The translations under genes were made by a program, and so were the position numbers. A stretch of 6,529 nt of DNA from Planctomycetota bacterium (lineage in GTDB: Bacteria; Planctomycetota; Planctomycetia; Pirellulales; S012-138): positions 1-6,529 of the forward strand of contig JALSGI010000050.1 in the NCBI GenBank assembly GCA_026982835.1. The letters run 5' to 3'. Positions 1 through 6,310 of this stretch are shown here, piece after piece (position 1 is the first letter of the stretch; each line of letters starts with the position of its first letter). The notes under the pieces were generated by a model. That model searched no databases and was not told where the DNA came from. It saw only the letters and a program-made list of their open reading frames with translations.

Positions 1-379
1 CCGCTTCGGCAAACCGGTTGAGCCATTCCAGGTAGGCCAGCACTTCGTCGGTAGCCCGGCGGAGAAAAACCGCGTTGCCCCTGACGATGCTCTCTAGCAG
101 CGATTTAGGAGCTTTGCCGGAGAGCTTACGCCCCTGGAACACCCAATCGGTCAGATCCTGATGGAGCTGGATTAAGCTTGGCTTATCGGACGCTTTGGCC
201 CGAATAAACGCCATCGCCTGCCCCAGCCCTGCGCTCATAATCCGCATGGGCAACTTTTTAGCTTCCCGGGCGTAGGTTTCCTGATCGTTTTTCTTATAGT
301 TCTTTTTAAGATTCTCAATGGCTTGCCAGGCGTGCTGTGCCCGGCGCTGGTCCAGTGTTTTCACTTCGGCAACGCTCAT
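1..379 (-). CDS. cmr5: Cmr5, small subunit of the type III-B Cmr effector complex (3' end cut by window edge)
   Basis: Translating the minus strand from the ATG at 377-379 gives 126 residues with no stop before the left edge. The protein is helical and basic, and matches Cmr5 in character: an early RAQHAWQAIENLKK helix, then KKLPMRIMSAGLGQAMAFI (residues 41-59), and LLESIVRGN followed by DEVLAYLEWLNRFAEA at the end. Cmr5 proteins are usually about 120-150 residues, so only a few are missing. Known role: Cmr5 forms the minor filament beside the Cmr4 backbone and stabilises the crRNA-target duplex; it has no catalytic site. An in-frame ATG five codons upstream (392-394) is possible, but the 379 start has a GGGAG element at 388-392 with an 8-nt spacer, whereas nothing comparable precedes 394. 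It follows cmr4 after about 32 nt and is presumably co-transcribed. Confidence 0.9.
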   Translation of the reverse strand, partial: MSVAEVKTLDQRRAQHAWQAIENLKKNYKKNDQETYAREAKKLPMRIMSAGLGQAMAFIRAKASDKPSLIQLHQDLTDWVFQGRKLSGKAPKSLLESIVRGNAVFLRRATDEVLAYLEWLNRFAEA

Positions 380-387
380 TTCCTGTT

Positions 388-392
388 CTCCC
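388..392 (-). promoter_or_regulatory. Ribosome binding site deciding the cmr5 start
   Basis: GGGAG on the minus strand lies 8 nt before the ATG at 379. It overlaps the alternative upstream ATG (392-394), which itself has no good Shine-Dalgarno sequence. This favours the downstream start. Confidence 0.6.
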
Positions 393-411
393 ATCAAGGA
401 AGGTAAACGGA

Positions 412-1305
412 TCAATCGATCCGCACGGCGCAGAAACCCTTACCGATGGTTTCGTCGCCGCCGATCTGGAGCACGGCGGGGCAACCCGCTTTGAGATCGT
501 TGAGAATGTCACTGGCCGAGCGTTTTTCCCCGTTGCGTGAAGGGTGGGCCAGCACCACGGAATAAAACACACATTCGGCCGGCAGGAACTCCTGGTAAAA
601 CAAGGCTCCTTGCCGCACGGTCTTGTGTTCGTAGTCCAACCCGATGCGGGCAGTTACTTCCGTGGAATAGCGGGCAAAATGGGTGAACGTGTCGTCGTCC
701 ACCACCACCAGCCGTTGCTTGAAATGGTCCCGTTGATCGGGATCGTCGAAAGCAAGCCCGGCTAAAGTCTCCAGCAACACGTCGTCGTTTGGGGCCAGTT
801 CCAAATCGAACTCCTCCAGCACCACGTGATTTCCCACGCGCAAGGGAGAGGTGCTGTGGGCGATGGCCTTCCCGGACGGGAGTGTAGGGGAGGTAAACTT
901 TTGCGTTGGCTCCTTTTCCTGAGCGGCCAGGGCCAGGTCGCTTTTGAACCGATACAACACCCCCGGCGAAGTGACCCAGGCAAACACCCCCTGAAGCGAC
1001 CGCACCGGAAAGGCAAACAGCCGCGCGTCGGTGACGCTTACCGCCCCGGCGTGCTTGTCGGCCTGGTCCGTTTCGGGGCCGAAGATCACTTCCACGGACG
1101 CTTTGTCCGAGGCCTGGCCGTTGCCGCCCCGGCGGTAGGCGTCCCGAAGTACCCCCTTCAGGGAGGAGCCGGGGATGGTGGGCCAGCGGGTGTGGCGTTC
1201 GCGTTGCACGGGCAGATCGACCACGCCCAGGGCCGTCCCCGAGCCGGGGTGCAAGGGGGTCAAGGCGTGAATCCACATCAAGGCCGTTGCACTGTGGCTA
1301 CCCAT
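412..1305 (-). CDS. cmr4: Cmr4, backbone RAMP subunit and target-RNA ribonuclease of the Cmr complex
   Basis: A 297-residue Cas7-family RAMP protein. Near the N-terminus is the classic Cmr4 block: HALTPLHPGSGTALGVVD (13-30), then LPVQRERHT and IPGSSLKGVLRD (44-55). D30 aligns with the aspartate needed for cutting target RNA at 6-nt intervals in Cmr4 (D26 in Pyrococcus furiosus numbering, from knowledge of the family), so the RNase looks intact. Further Cmr4 marks are EEFDLEL (164-170), TVRQGALFYQEFLP (229-242) and the C-terminal IGGDETIGKG (281-290). The frame stays open upstream to 1374, but the ATG at 1303-1305 is chosen: it has AGGAG 9 nt upstream, and family similarity begins just after it. 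It overlaps the cmr3 end by 8 nt, implying translational coupling. Several copies would form the crRNA-binding filament. Confidence 0.96.
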   Translation of the reverse strand: MGSHSATALMWIHALTPLHPGSGTALGVVDLPVQRERHTRWPTIPGSSLKGVLRDAYRRGGNGQASDKASVEVIFGPETDQADKHAGAVSVTDARLFAFPVRSLQGVFAWVTSPGVLYRFKSDLALAAQEKEPTQKFTSPTLPSGKAIAHSTSPLRVGNHVVLEEFDLELAPNDDVLLETLAGLAFDDPDQRDHFKQRLVVVDDDTFTHFARYSTEVTARIGLDYEHKTVRQGALFYQEFLPAECVFYSVVLAHPSRNGEKRSASDILNDLKAGCPAVLQIGGDETIGKGFCAVRID

Positions 1306-2539
1306 CTTTCCAAACTCCTGTGAGATAGTGTCCCCAACCTTGTTGCTGATCCTCCGCTTTGTCACTAAGAACATCCGGCTGCGAAGCCGGGAGCTGCTTG
1401 AGGAAATAAACGCTTCCGGCCGGGACGGCGAAGCGGCTGGGCTTGGGACCGCCGCGGGCCAGGTCCCAGCCCGAGACGGACTCGTAGCCGGGCACCACCG
1501 CCGCTTCCACCAGCCCTTTCAGCACCCCGGGCAGCCAGCCCTCCTGGCACAACGCCGGAGTGGTGAGCACCAGCAAGGGCTTTTGGCCGGGGCCGGGCCC
1601 CTGGCAAAGCTCGTTCCACGGCTGCGGCTGCCGGGGAACCACCCGCACCTGCCGCCCCTCGCCGCCCAGGTGCAGGGTTTTGATTTCCTCCGGCCACTGC
1701 GGCTGGGGCAATTGGACTTCCACGTACAACACGCAGTGCAAGTTTTCCTGCGGCTGCCACAGTAACGAGAGAAACTCCGCCGAATAGATCAAGCCTTGGG
1801 TGACGGAAAAAGTGCGCGGGTCGATGCCGATCCCTGTGCGGCGGTCCCGGGCCACCAGTCGGGGCAGCTTGCGAGCCAGTTGTTCCCAGTCGGCTGCCTG
1901 CTCGGCCGATTGCAATAGGCCGCACTGGGCATAGGAGTCGCAAACATCTTGCAAGGTAATCTCTTGTTGGCCGAGCATCTTGGCCATCAGCTCCCAGGGG
2001 ACCCAACCAAGCGGCAGCTTCTCCAGCTCCTCGGCCCCGAAGAACCAAAGAGGGCGCAGCTCTTTTTGCCCACTATAGGTGCTCTCCCAGCCGGGCAATT
2101 TTTCCCTGCCCCGGGGGAGTGGGCGCAACGCGACCAAAGGACCTTCTGCCCCGGTGGACCCCTTCGCGGAAGAACTTTCTGCTTTGTATCGCCAATGGGC
2201 CGGGGGGACGAAAAGCAAGTCCAGCTTTTCTCGGTGCTGCACGGCCAGCCAAGGGCCACGGACTTGCACCTGCGCCCACTTTTCCAGGTTTTGATTGGCC
2301 AGGGCTTGATCAAACGGACTGCCGGTGCAAATGTCAGCTTTCAGGCGTTCAAAATCGCACTCGTCCTGGCGCAACAGGGCCGTCATCACGGCTCCGGCCA
2401 CGGTTTGCGGCAGCGGCATCGGGCGGCTGGTCGCCTGGTCGGCGGTGCCGAACGGGCGGCCGTCGCGAAAAAACAGCACATCCAGCGGCTCCAGGACCAA
2501 GCCGACGGTGTGGGTTTGCGTGGCTTGGGCGGTGCTCAT
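1298..2539 (-). CDS. cmr3: Cmr3, crRNA 5'-tag-binding RAMP subunit of the Cmr complex
   Basis: A 413-residue Cas5-group RAMP protein. It opens with the Cmr3 signature EPLDVLFFRDGRPFG (17-31) and LPQTVAGAVMTALL (43-56). Other family features are TGIGIDPRTFSVTQGLIYSAEF (235-256), the glycine-rich LGGEGRQ (291-297), and the C-terminal RFAVPAGSVYFL (369-380) followed by GWGHYLTGVW. Known role: Cmr3 caps the crRNA 5' handle next to Cmr2 and helps place the 5' tag; it is not known to be catalytic. The frame is open to an ATG at 2578, but the start at 2537-2539 is preferred. There the ATG overlaps the cmr2 stop as ATGA, a GAGG-containing stretch lies about 10 nt upstream, and family similarity starts soon after. 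Length is at the long end of normal for the family; residues 121-133 are a Ser/Gly-rich loop. Confidence 0.95.
   Translation of the reverse strand: MSTAQATQTHTVGLVLEPLDVLFFRDGRPFGTADQATSRPMPLPQTVAGAVMTALLRQDECDFERLKADICTGSPFDQALANQNLEKWAQVQVRGPWLAVQHREKLDLLFVPPAHWRYKAESSSAKGSTGAEGPLVALRPLPRGREKLPGWESTYSGQKELRPLWFFGAEELEKLPLGWVPWELMAKMLGQQEITLQDVCDSYAQCGLLQSAEQAADWEQLARKLPRLVARDRRTGIGIDPRTFSVTQGLIYSAEFLSLLWQPQENLHCVLYVEVQLPQPQWPEEIKTLHLGGEGRQVRVVPRQPQPWNELCQGPGPGQKPLLVLTTPALCQEGWLPGVLKGLVEAAVVPGYESVSGWDLARGGPKPSRFAVPAGSVYFLKQLPASQPDVLSDKAEDQQQGWGHYLTGVWKDG
1315..1319 (-). promoter_or_regulatory. Ribosome binding site deciding the cmr4 start
   Basis: AGGAG on the minus strand, 9 nt before the ATG at 1305, lies inside the last codons of cmr3. 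It supports the 297-residue form over the longer open frame that begins at 1374. Confidence 0.7.
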
Positions 2540-5385
2540 CGGTCGCGTCCTCGTGCCAGGAAGGAAGCCGCTTGCCACAGCAGCACAAAGTGTTCCAAAG
2601 CGTTGCCTTGCTGTTGTTCGGGGGATTCCTGCGGCCAGCGCCGGGACGGTTTGAGCTTTTCGGTAAATTGCTCAAAGCATCGGGCCAGGAGTTCGCCGGC
2701 ATCCTCCTCCTTTTGCTGTGAGGGCGGGGGAGAGTCGGGCAGGGTGGGCCGCAGCGCCTGGGCCACCCGGCGGCGGGTCTCCTTTTCGGCCCGGCCGAGC
2801 TGCCGACGAAGCAACGCTTGCTGCGCCTCCAGGGGAAGTTCCCTGGCCGCTTTCAACACCCGGTGGAGCTGATACACCCAGCGATCCGAAGCCGGGGTTT
2901 GTTCACCAGCGGTGTTCGAGGCGGGGAAGAAGAGCCGCGGGGAAAACAGTTTCCTCCACTGGTCCAGGTGTTCCACGAATTCCCAAGGACAAAGCGCTCC
3001 GGAATGTTCCCCGCTGCGGCGACGGATAACCAGCTGCAGCACATCGCGGCCTTGGTTTTTGGCAGCCTTTTCGGCATCGCGGGCTGCTTGCAGCACGCTG
3101 CGCAGGTCGTCCTTGTAGTGGGCCACCACTACCGCGGCGCTCATCGTGGCCCGGGAGCCCATCAGCATCCGCCACATGCCACGGGAGTCTTTTTCCCAGG
3201 GTTTTCGATAAGTCTGTTGCAGCTCTTCGGCGCAGGCCAGGACGGTTTCCAGCGGCAGCAGAGCCAGCACGTCGTCCCCGCCGGCATAGACCAACTGCCC
3301 CTGGTACTCCTGCACGATCTGCGGCACGAAATGAAGCGAAAAATTGGCCAGCGCTTCGCTGATGGCCATGTGGAAAGCCGGGGTGACGGGTCGCCGTTGG
3401 TCCAGTGCAGGATGCTGCAGAAGTTCCTTCTGCTGACCGTTTGCAGCATACTTGTTCTCTTTGAAGTGCTCTATAAGCTTCGGGTGATAGCTGTGGCGAA
3501 GGGGGGGCGACTGTTTCCCTTGCAGCCACTGTCCCAGCCGGTCCCCGTCCATCAAAAGCACGGCATAATAAATTGGCGGCTGGCCCAGGCAATCCGGGTG
3601 GACCAGTTTCTTTAATTTCTTTCGCAGAAGCTCGGGCGGCTTTTCCTCCTCTTCGGCTTCCTCACGGTCGTGCCAGTGGAGCCAGTGGCCGCTCCAGGCG
3701 AGTTCTTTTTCAGAACCGTCGGCCCACGTCTCTTTCTTTTCAAAGTCAAAGCCAGTTTCCGAATCCTTTTGCTTGGCTCGTTCCAGCCAGCACCGGGCGG
3801 CCACGGTGGCCGTGTCGGCCATCCGCAGCAAGCGGCGATCCTCCAGTTGGAACTTTTCGACAAAGAACACCGGGCCAGCAAAACGCTTGACCAGCGCCAC
3901 CGAGCCGAGCCGTTCGCCGCGGCGAATGCGCACCCCTCGAATCGCGGTTTGTTCCGCTTGTTGCCAGAACTTGGCAAAGTCTTGCAACCGGGTCGGACCC
4001 ATCGCTTCGGTCTGGCCGGTCATGCTGCACTTGGGCGGCACCCACTGGCCGTTGGGGGCGGGGGCTTGGGGCACTTTGCGCAGCAGCTTATCCGCTGCAC
4101 CCACTCGCCCTAACAGTTCCATCCGCAACTGCCAGCGGCCGATCTCGTGATGAGAAAAACGCGGGCAAATCTCTCGGGCAAACTCGCGGATTAGTTTCAG
4201 GGCCTCCGGCAGATGGCCGTCGTCGCCAAACAACCACCGAGTCAACATCCGGTCAGGGTTTCCTTTGGCTTGGGGGTCCTCGTGCTCCTTGCCAGGCACG
4301 TCCCGATGCCAAGGAAGGACCACCGTGCGGAAGTCGAATTGGTTTTCGATGGCGTGGAGCCAGTGCTGATCCCACCCGCGGTCGATCTTCGAGAAAACCG
4401 GTTCCAAGGCGTTGTGCACTCGGTTGGATAATTCGAACCAGGCTTGTTCCGCCTTCTCTCGAACGCTTTGGGCCAGTTGTTCCGCCTGGTCGGGACCATC
4501 GCGCGGCCCGCGCGAAACCACGGCCACAAATCGGTTGGGCAGGCAGGGGATCAGGCGACGGGCCAGTTCCTCGCGTTGCTTGGATTCCTCCCCCTGGCCG
4601 AGCAACCAAGGGAAGCCAGGCTGGGGTTTGAGCCACAGCACATCCAGCAACGGATTGCCGCGCAGCACCGGGTAGATGATGGCCGTGGGTCCGTACTGCT
4701 CTAGCACCGGCGTCATGGCCTGGAACGTGAGATAAGAGAGAATCATGCTGCCGGTCCACAGGTCGCGCAGCGACCGGGCGCTGGCGATGAACGACTGCAC
4801 CGGGCCGACGGAAAAAGACAGAAATGCCGCGCGTTCCTGGCCATGTTCCAAGGCTGGGGCCAGGGCGGCCACTGTGTCCATGTGCTGCCAGATGGTGTGA
4901 TCCGGCACGCGCGTATCGGCCGGAAGCAGCGAATAGCCGGGATGAAGTTCCGCGAGCTTTTGTGGCAACCACCTCCACAGCGAGAGAAACTGCACCTCGT
5001 CGCCCGTGCGGTCGTACTTGCGGGGCAAGTCCTGGGCCAGTTGGCGGATGAAGTCGGTCACCTGTTGCTGCTGGAGCTGTTGCGGAAGCTCCGGTTCGGC
5101 AGGGAGCTCAGGTTGTGCATCCTCGGAGATTCCCAAGAGATGAAGAAACCGGATCTCGGAGGACGGAACGAGCGTTTCCTTGGCATCATCCCAATACGGG
5201 ACGGGGGAACGCTCGAACGCCGAAGCCAGCACGTCGCTGACGAGCTTTACGTCTTGCTGATCCAGGTCGATAATGGCTCCCAGATATTCCGTCGCTCGGC
5301 TTACATGGTGGGGGATGTCCAGCGCCTTGTCCGGCGGATCGTGCAACCAGGCGTGCAGCAATAAACGGGCAGTGGGGTCTTTCAT
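2536..5385 (-). CDS. cmr2: Cmr2 (Cas10), HD nuclease / Palm cyclic-oligoadenylate synthase, large subunit of the Cmr complex
   Basis: A 949-residue Cas10 of type III-B. Domains in order: an N-terminal HD nuclease with LHDPPDKAL (H15-D16); a linker rich in Pro, Glu and Gln (about 89-109); DHTIWQHMDT (162-171); the first Palm region with SVGPVQSFIASARSLRDLWTGS (192-213), a hallmark of Cmr2; a zinc-finger-like spot with a single Cys (KCSMTG, C453); a Glu/Lys-rich stretch (573-593); YYAVLLMDGDRLG (606-618, D613 and D615); and the second Palm with the cyclase motif AGGDDVLALL (GGDD at 702-705), followed by SRATMSAAVVVAHYK. The C-terminal helical D4-like region starts around 800. Known role: on target RNA binding, the HD domain cuts ssDNA and the Palm makes cOA second messengers from ATP. 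Both motifs are intact. The ATG at 5385 is the only usable start in frame and has no clear Shine-Dalgarno sequence, unlike cmr3-cmr5. It is the first gene of the operon. Confidence 0.97.
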   Translation of the reverse strand: MKDPTARLLLHAWLHDPPDKALDIPHHVSRATEYLGAIIDLDQQDVKLVSDVLASAFERSPVPYWDDAKETLVPSSEIRFLHLLGISEDAQPELPAEPELPQQLQQQQVTDFIRQLAQDLPRKYDRTGDEVQFLSLWRWLPQKLAELHPGYSLLPADTRVPDHTIWQHMDTVAALAPALEHGQERAAFLSFSVGPVQSFIASARSLRDLWTGSMILSYLTFQAMTPVLEQYGPTAIIYPVLRGNPLLDVLWLKPQPGFPWLLGQGEESKQREELARRLIPCLPNRFVAVVSRGPRDGPDQAEQLAQSVREKAEQAWFELSNRVHNALEPVFSKIDRGWDQHWLHAIENQFDFRTVVLPWHRDVPGKEHEDPQAKGNPDRMLTRWLFGDDGHLPEALKLIREFAREICPRFSHHEIGRWQLRMELLGRVGAADKLLRKVPQAPAPNGQWVPPKCSMTGQTEAMGPTRLQDFAKFWQQAEQTAIRGVRIRRGERLGSVALVKRFAGPVFFVEKFQLEDRRLLRMADTATVAARCWLERAKQKDSETGFDFEKKETWADGSEKELAWSGHWLHWHDREEAEEEEKPPELLRKKLKKLVHPDCLGQPPIYYAVLLMDGDRLGQWLQGKQSPPLRHSYHPKLIEHFKENKYAANGQQKELLQHPALDQRRPVTPAFHMAISEALANFSLHFVPQIVQEYQGQLVYAGGDDVLALLPLETVLACAEELQQTYRKPWEKDSRGMWRMLMGSRATMSAAVVVAHYKDDLRSVLQAARDAEKAAKNQGRDVLQLVIRRRSGEHSGALCPWEFVEHLDQWRKLFSPRLFFPASNTAGEQTPASDRWVYQLHRVLKAARELPLEAQQALLRRQLGRAEKETRRRVAQALRPTLPDSPPPSQQKEEDAGELLARCFEQFTEKLKPSRRWPQESPEQQQGNALEHFVLLWQAASFLARGRDR

Positions 5386-5439
5386 GGCGTCGGAGGTCCA
5401 CCGTATCCCACGGGAAGAGGAACCGCGTTTTCCCGGGCC

Positions 5440-5450
5440 CCGTCAGACGG
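5440..5450. promoter_or_regulatory. Short dyad in the cmr2 leader (possible operator or hairpin)
   Basis: CCGTC-A-GACGG is a perfect 5+1+5 inverted repeat between the predicted cmr promoter and the cmr2 start codon. It could be a small operator half-site pair, but the arms are short and may be chance in GC-rich DNA. Confidence 0.2.
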
Positions 5451-5490
5451 CACTCCCTGCCCACCTGGCAGAAGCCCCAAAACACCGGAG

Positions 5491-5518
5491 ATTATAAGGG
5501 CGCAATTCCAGAAGGCAA
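5491..5518 (-). promoter_or_regulatory. Predicted sigma-70-type promoter of the cmr operon
   Basis: On the minus strand TTGCCT (5513-5518) is followed by a 16-nt spacer and a perfect TATAAT (5491-5496). This is an AT-rich pocket in an otherwise GC-rich intergenic region between the divergent cmr2 and the Cad1-like remnant. The start site would lie near 5484, giving a 5' leader of about 100 nt ahead of the cmr2 ATG. The -35 box matches the consensus at 4 of 6 positions. This is a sequence match only. Confidence 0.55.
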
Positions 5519-5557
5519 CAAATTAGCTAGGACAAAATCCGATCCAATTCCCCAGCC

Positions 5558-5561
5558 GGAG
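5558..5561 (+). promoter_or_regulatory. Ribosome binding site of the CARF-ADA remnant
   Basis: GGAG sits 7 nt before the ATG at 5569, the spacing expected of a genuine start. The ATG at 5562 lies directly after GGAG and is too close to use it. This supports 5569 as the original start of the ancestral gene. Confidence 0.55.
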
Positions 5562-5568
5562 ATGCCGC

Positions 5569-5990
5569 ATGGCCCGAAACATCCTCGTAGCCACGTTGGG
5601 GCAAAGCTGGGCCGTGGTGCCGGAGTCCCTCTGGCTTTTCCTGCCCCACGCCCTGCCCTCTCCCCAAAGGACCGACCTCCAGCAAGACAGCCCAGCACTT
5701 CCAGCGGGTCGCGCAGGGAATATCCTCCCATACAGATGCTGGCTCAGGGAGTGCGGGTGACAATCAACACCGACAACCCGGGCATTTCCCGAACGACACT
5801 TTCCCGGGAGTTCTACCGTGCCGCAGAGATGTGCGGGGGATTGTCGCCCTGGGAGGTGTTCCAGTTGATCCGCAACAGCTTCCGGGCCGCTTTTTGCGAC
5901 TACCGCACCCGGCAGCAACTCCTCCGCAAAGCCGAATCCGAGATTATCGCTTCCATCCTCCAGAATCAGAACGCCTCCAGCCTCCTCTGA
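5569..5990 (+). pseudogene. Internally deleted remnant of a CARF-adenosine deaminase (Cad1/CAAD-type) CRISPR effector
   Basis: Two pieces in different frames. First, from the ATG at 5569, MARNILVATLGQSWAVVPE (to 5625) has the look of the first strand and turn of a CARF domain (ILVATLG-x-S-x-x-VV-x-E). This frame then runs through unrelated sequence to a stop at 5758. Second, in the frame starting at about 5718, YPPIQMLAQGVRVTINTDNP leads into GISRTTLSREFYRAAEM, GLSPWEVFQLIRNSF and LLRKAESEI. This is the C-terminal part of an adenosine deaminase domain, including the TDxP loop that carries the metal-site aspartate, and it ends at TGA 5988-5990. Known: Cad1 joins an N-terminal CARF to a C-terminal ADA and, when triggered by cOA, deaminates ATP to ITP. 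Order and flanking ends fit, but most of a roughly 600-residue protein is missing, so it cannot be active. An uninterrupted 142-residue frame from 5562 to 5990 covers only the deaminase tail behind a nonsense leader. The ADA assignment is good; CARF rests on about 19 residues. Confidence 0.7.
5626..5717. other. Unrelated segment at the deletion junction of the CARF-ADA remnant
   Basis: About 90 nt between the CARF-like and deaminase-like pieces match neither in any frame. It contains a pyrimidine-rich run, CCCTGCCCTCTCCCC (5651-5665), whose reverse strand GGGGAGAGGGCAGGG resembles low-complexity dispersed intergenic repeats of GC-rich bacteria. It may be a repeat fragment inserted at the breakpoint or badly decayed ancestral sequence. 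No terminal inverted repeats or target duplications are evident by eye. Confidence 0.25.
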
Positions 5991-5993
5991 CGG

Positions 5994-6009
5994 CGCCCCG
6001 AACGGGGTG
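5994..6009 (+). terminator. Short GC-rich hairpin after the remnant gene
   Basis: Four nt after the TGA at 5990, CGCCCC-GAAC-GGGGTG can fold into a 6-bp stem (one G-U pair) with a 4-nt loop. No U-run follows, so it is at best a weak terminator and may be chance. Confidence 0.2.
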
Positions 6010-6058
6010 GCTGCAACCAGGCCTTTGAAGACCCGAGACAAACCCAGAAAGGGAATCT

Positions 6059-6310
6059 CTAAACGCTTCCAGGCGCGACAAGAGCAGTCTGCAGCTTGTA
6101 CTTGGGTTTTTTGTTATCATAGTGGCGATGGTGCAAGAAGGCAGTCTCAACAGCCCCATAACAAAACACACTAGCAGTCTTTCGTACCCTGTGAGATTTT
6201 TGCAGGACTCGGGCGTGGCTGGAACTCTTGATTAAAATTAAAATCTCCAAATCGTCAGGTTTTTGATCCTTGTCATCTATACCATTAAAATCCAAGCTAT
6301 CGCAGTCCAT
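6059..6310 (-). CDS. Doubtful small ORF, no recognisable family
   Basis: A minus-strand frame of 83 codons from the ATG at 6308-6310 (open further upstream to an ATG at 6367) to a stop at 6059. The product is hydrophilic, with an acidic start (DDKDQKPDD) and a His/Lys/Tyr-rich end (FLHHRHYDNKKPKYK). It overlaps the 3' end of the membrane-protein gene in another frame by 34 nt and has no good ribosome binding site. I recognise no domain. It may be a chance ORF in the AT-richer flank, and is listed because the stretch has no better gene. Confidence 0.2.
   Translation of the reverse strand: MDCDSLDFNGIDDKDQKPDDLEILILIKSSSHARVLQKSHRVRKTASVFCYGAVETAFLHHRHYDNKKPKYKLQTALVAPGSV
6078..6112 (+). terminator. 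Imperfect hairpin followed by a T-run
   Basis: ACAAG (6078-6082) pairs with CTTGT (6095-6099), with an inner GCA/TGC pairing around GTC, and TTTTTT follows at 6107-6112. The stem is bulged and sits 7 nt from the T-run, so this is a weak candidate for ending plus-strand transcription from the remnant gene. The rest of 5991-6276 shows no other convincing feature. Confidence 0.25.

Noticed and set aside
826..1323. Plus-strand frame of 165 codons opposite cmr4
   Set aside because: Antisense shadow of Cmr4; Gly/Pro/His/Arg-rich with no family resemblance.
1306..1374. N-terminal extension of Cmr4 to the ATG at 1374
   Set aside because: It lies within cmr3, has no family similarity, and the ATG at 1305 has an AGGAG at ideal spacing.
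1949..2872. Plus-strand frame of 307 codons across cmr3/cmr2
   Set aside because: Antisense shadow in GC-rich coding DNA; the product is Arg/Ser/Gly-rich with no domain, and the minus strand encodes Cmr3 and Cmr2.
5186..5485. Minus-strand small frame covering the cmr2 leader
   Set aside because: It runs out of frame into cmr2, and its product shows no domain. It is most likely chance in the leader.
5523..6041. Long minus-strand frame (172 codons) opposite the Cad1-like remnant
   Set aside because: It is the antisense of the deaminase-coding piece and the junction block. It has no recognisable domain, and the plus strand carries clear family similarity.
5991..6276. tRNA or att site at the remnant/flank boundary
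   Set aside because: No cloverleaf-like arms or direct repeats suggesting integration were found by eye.
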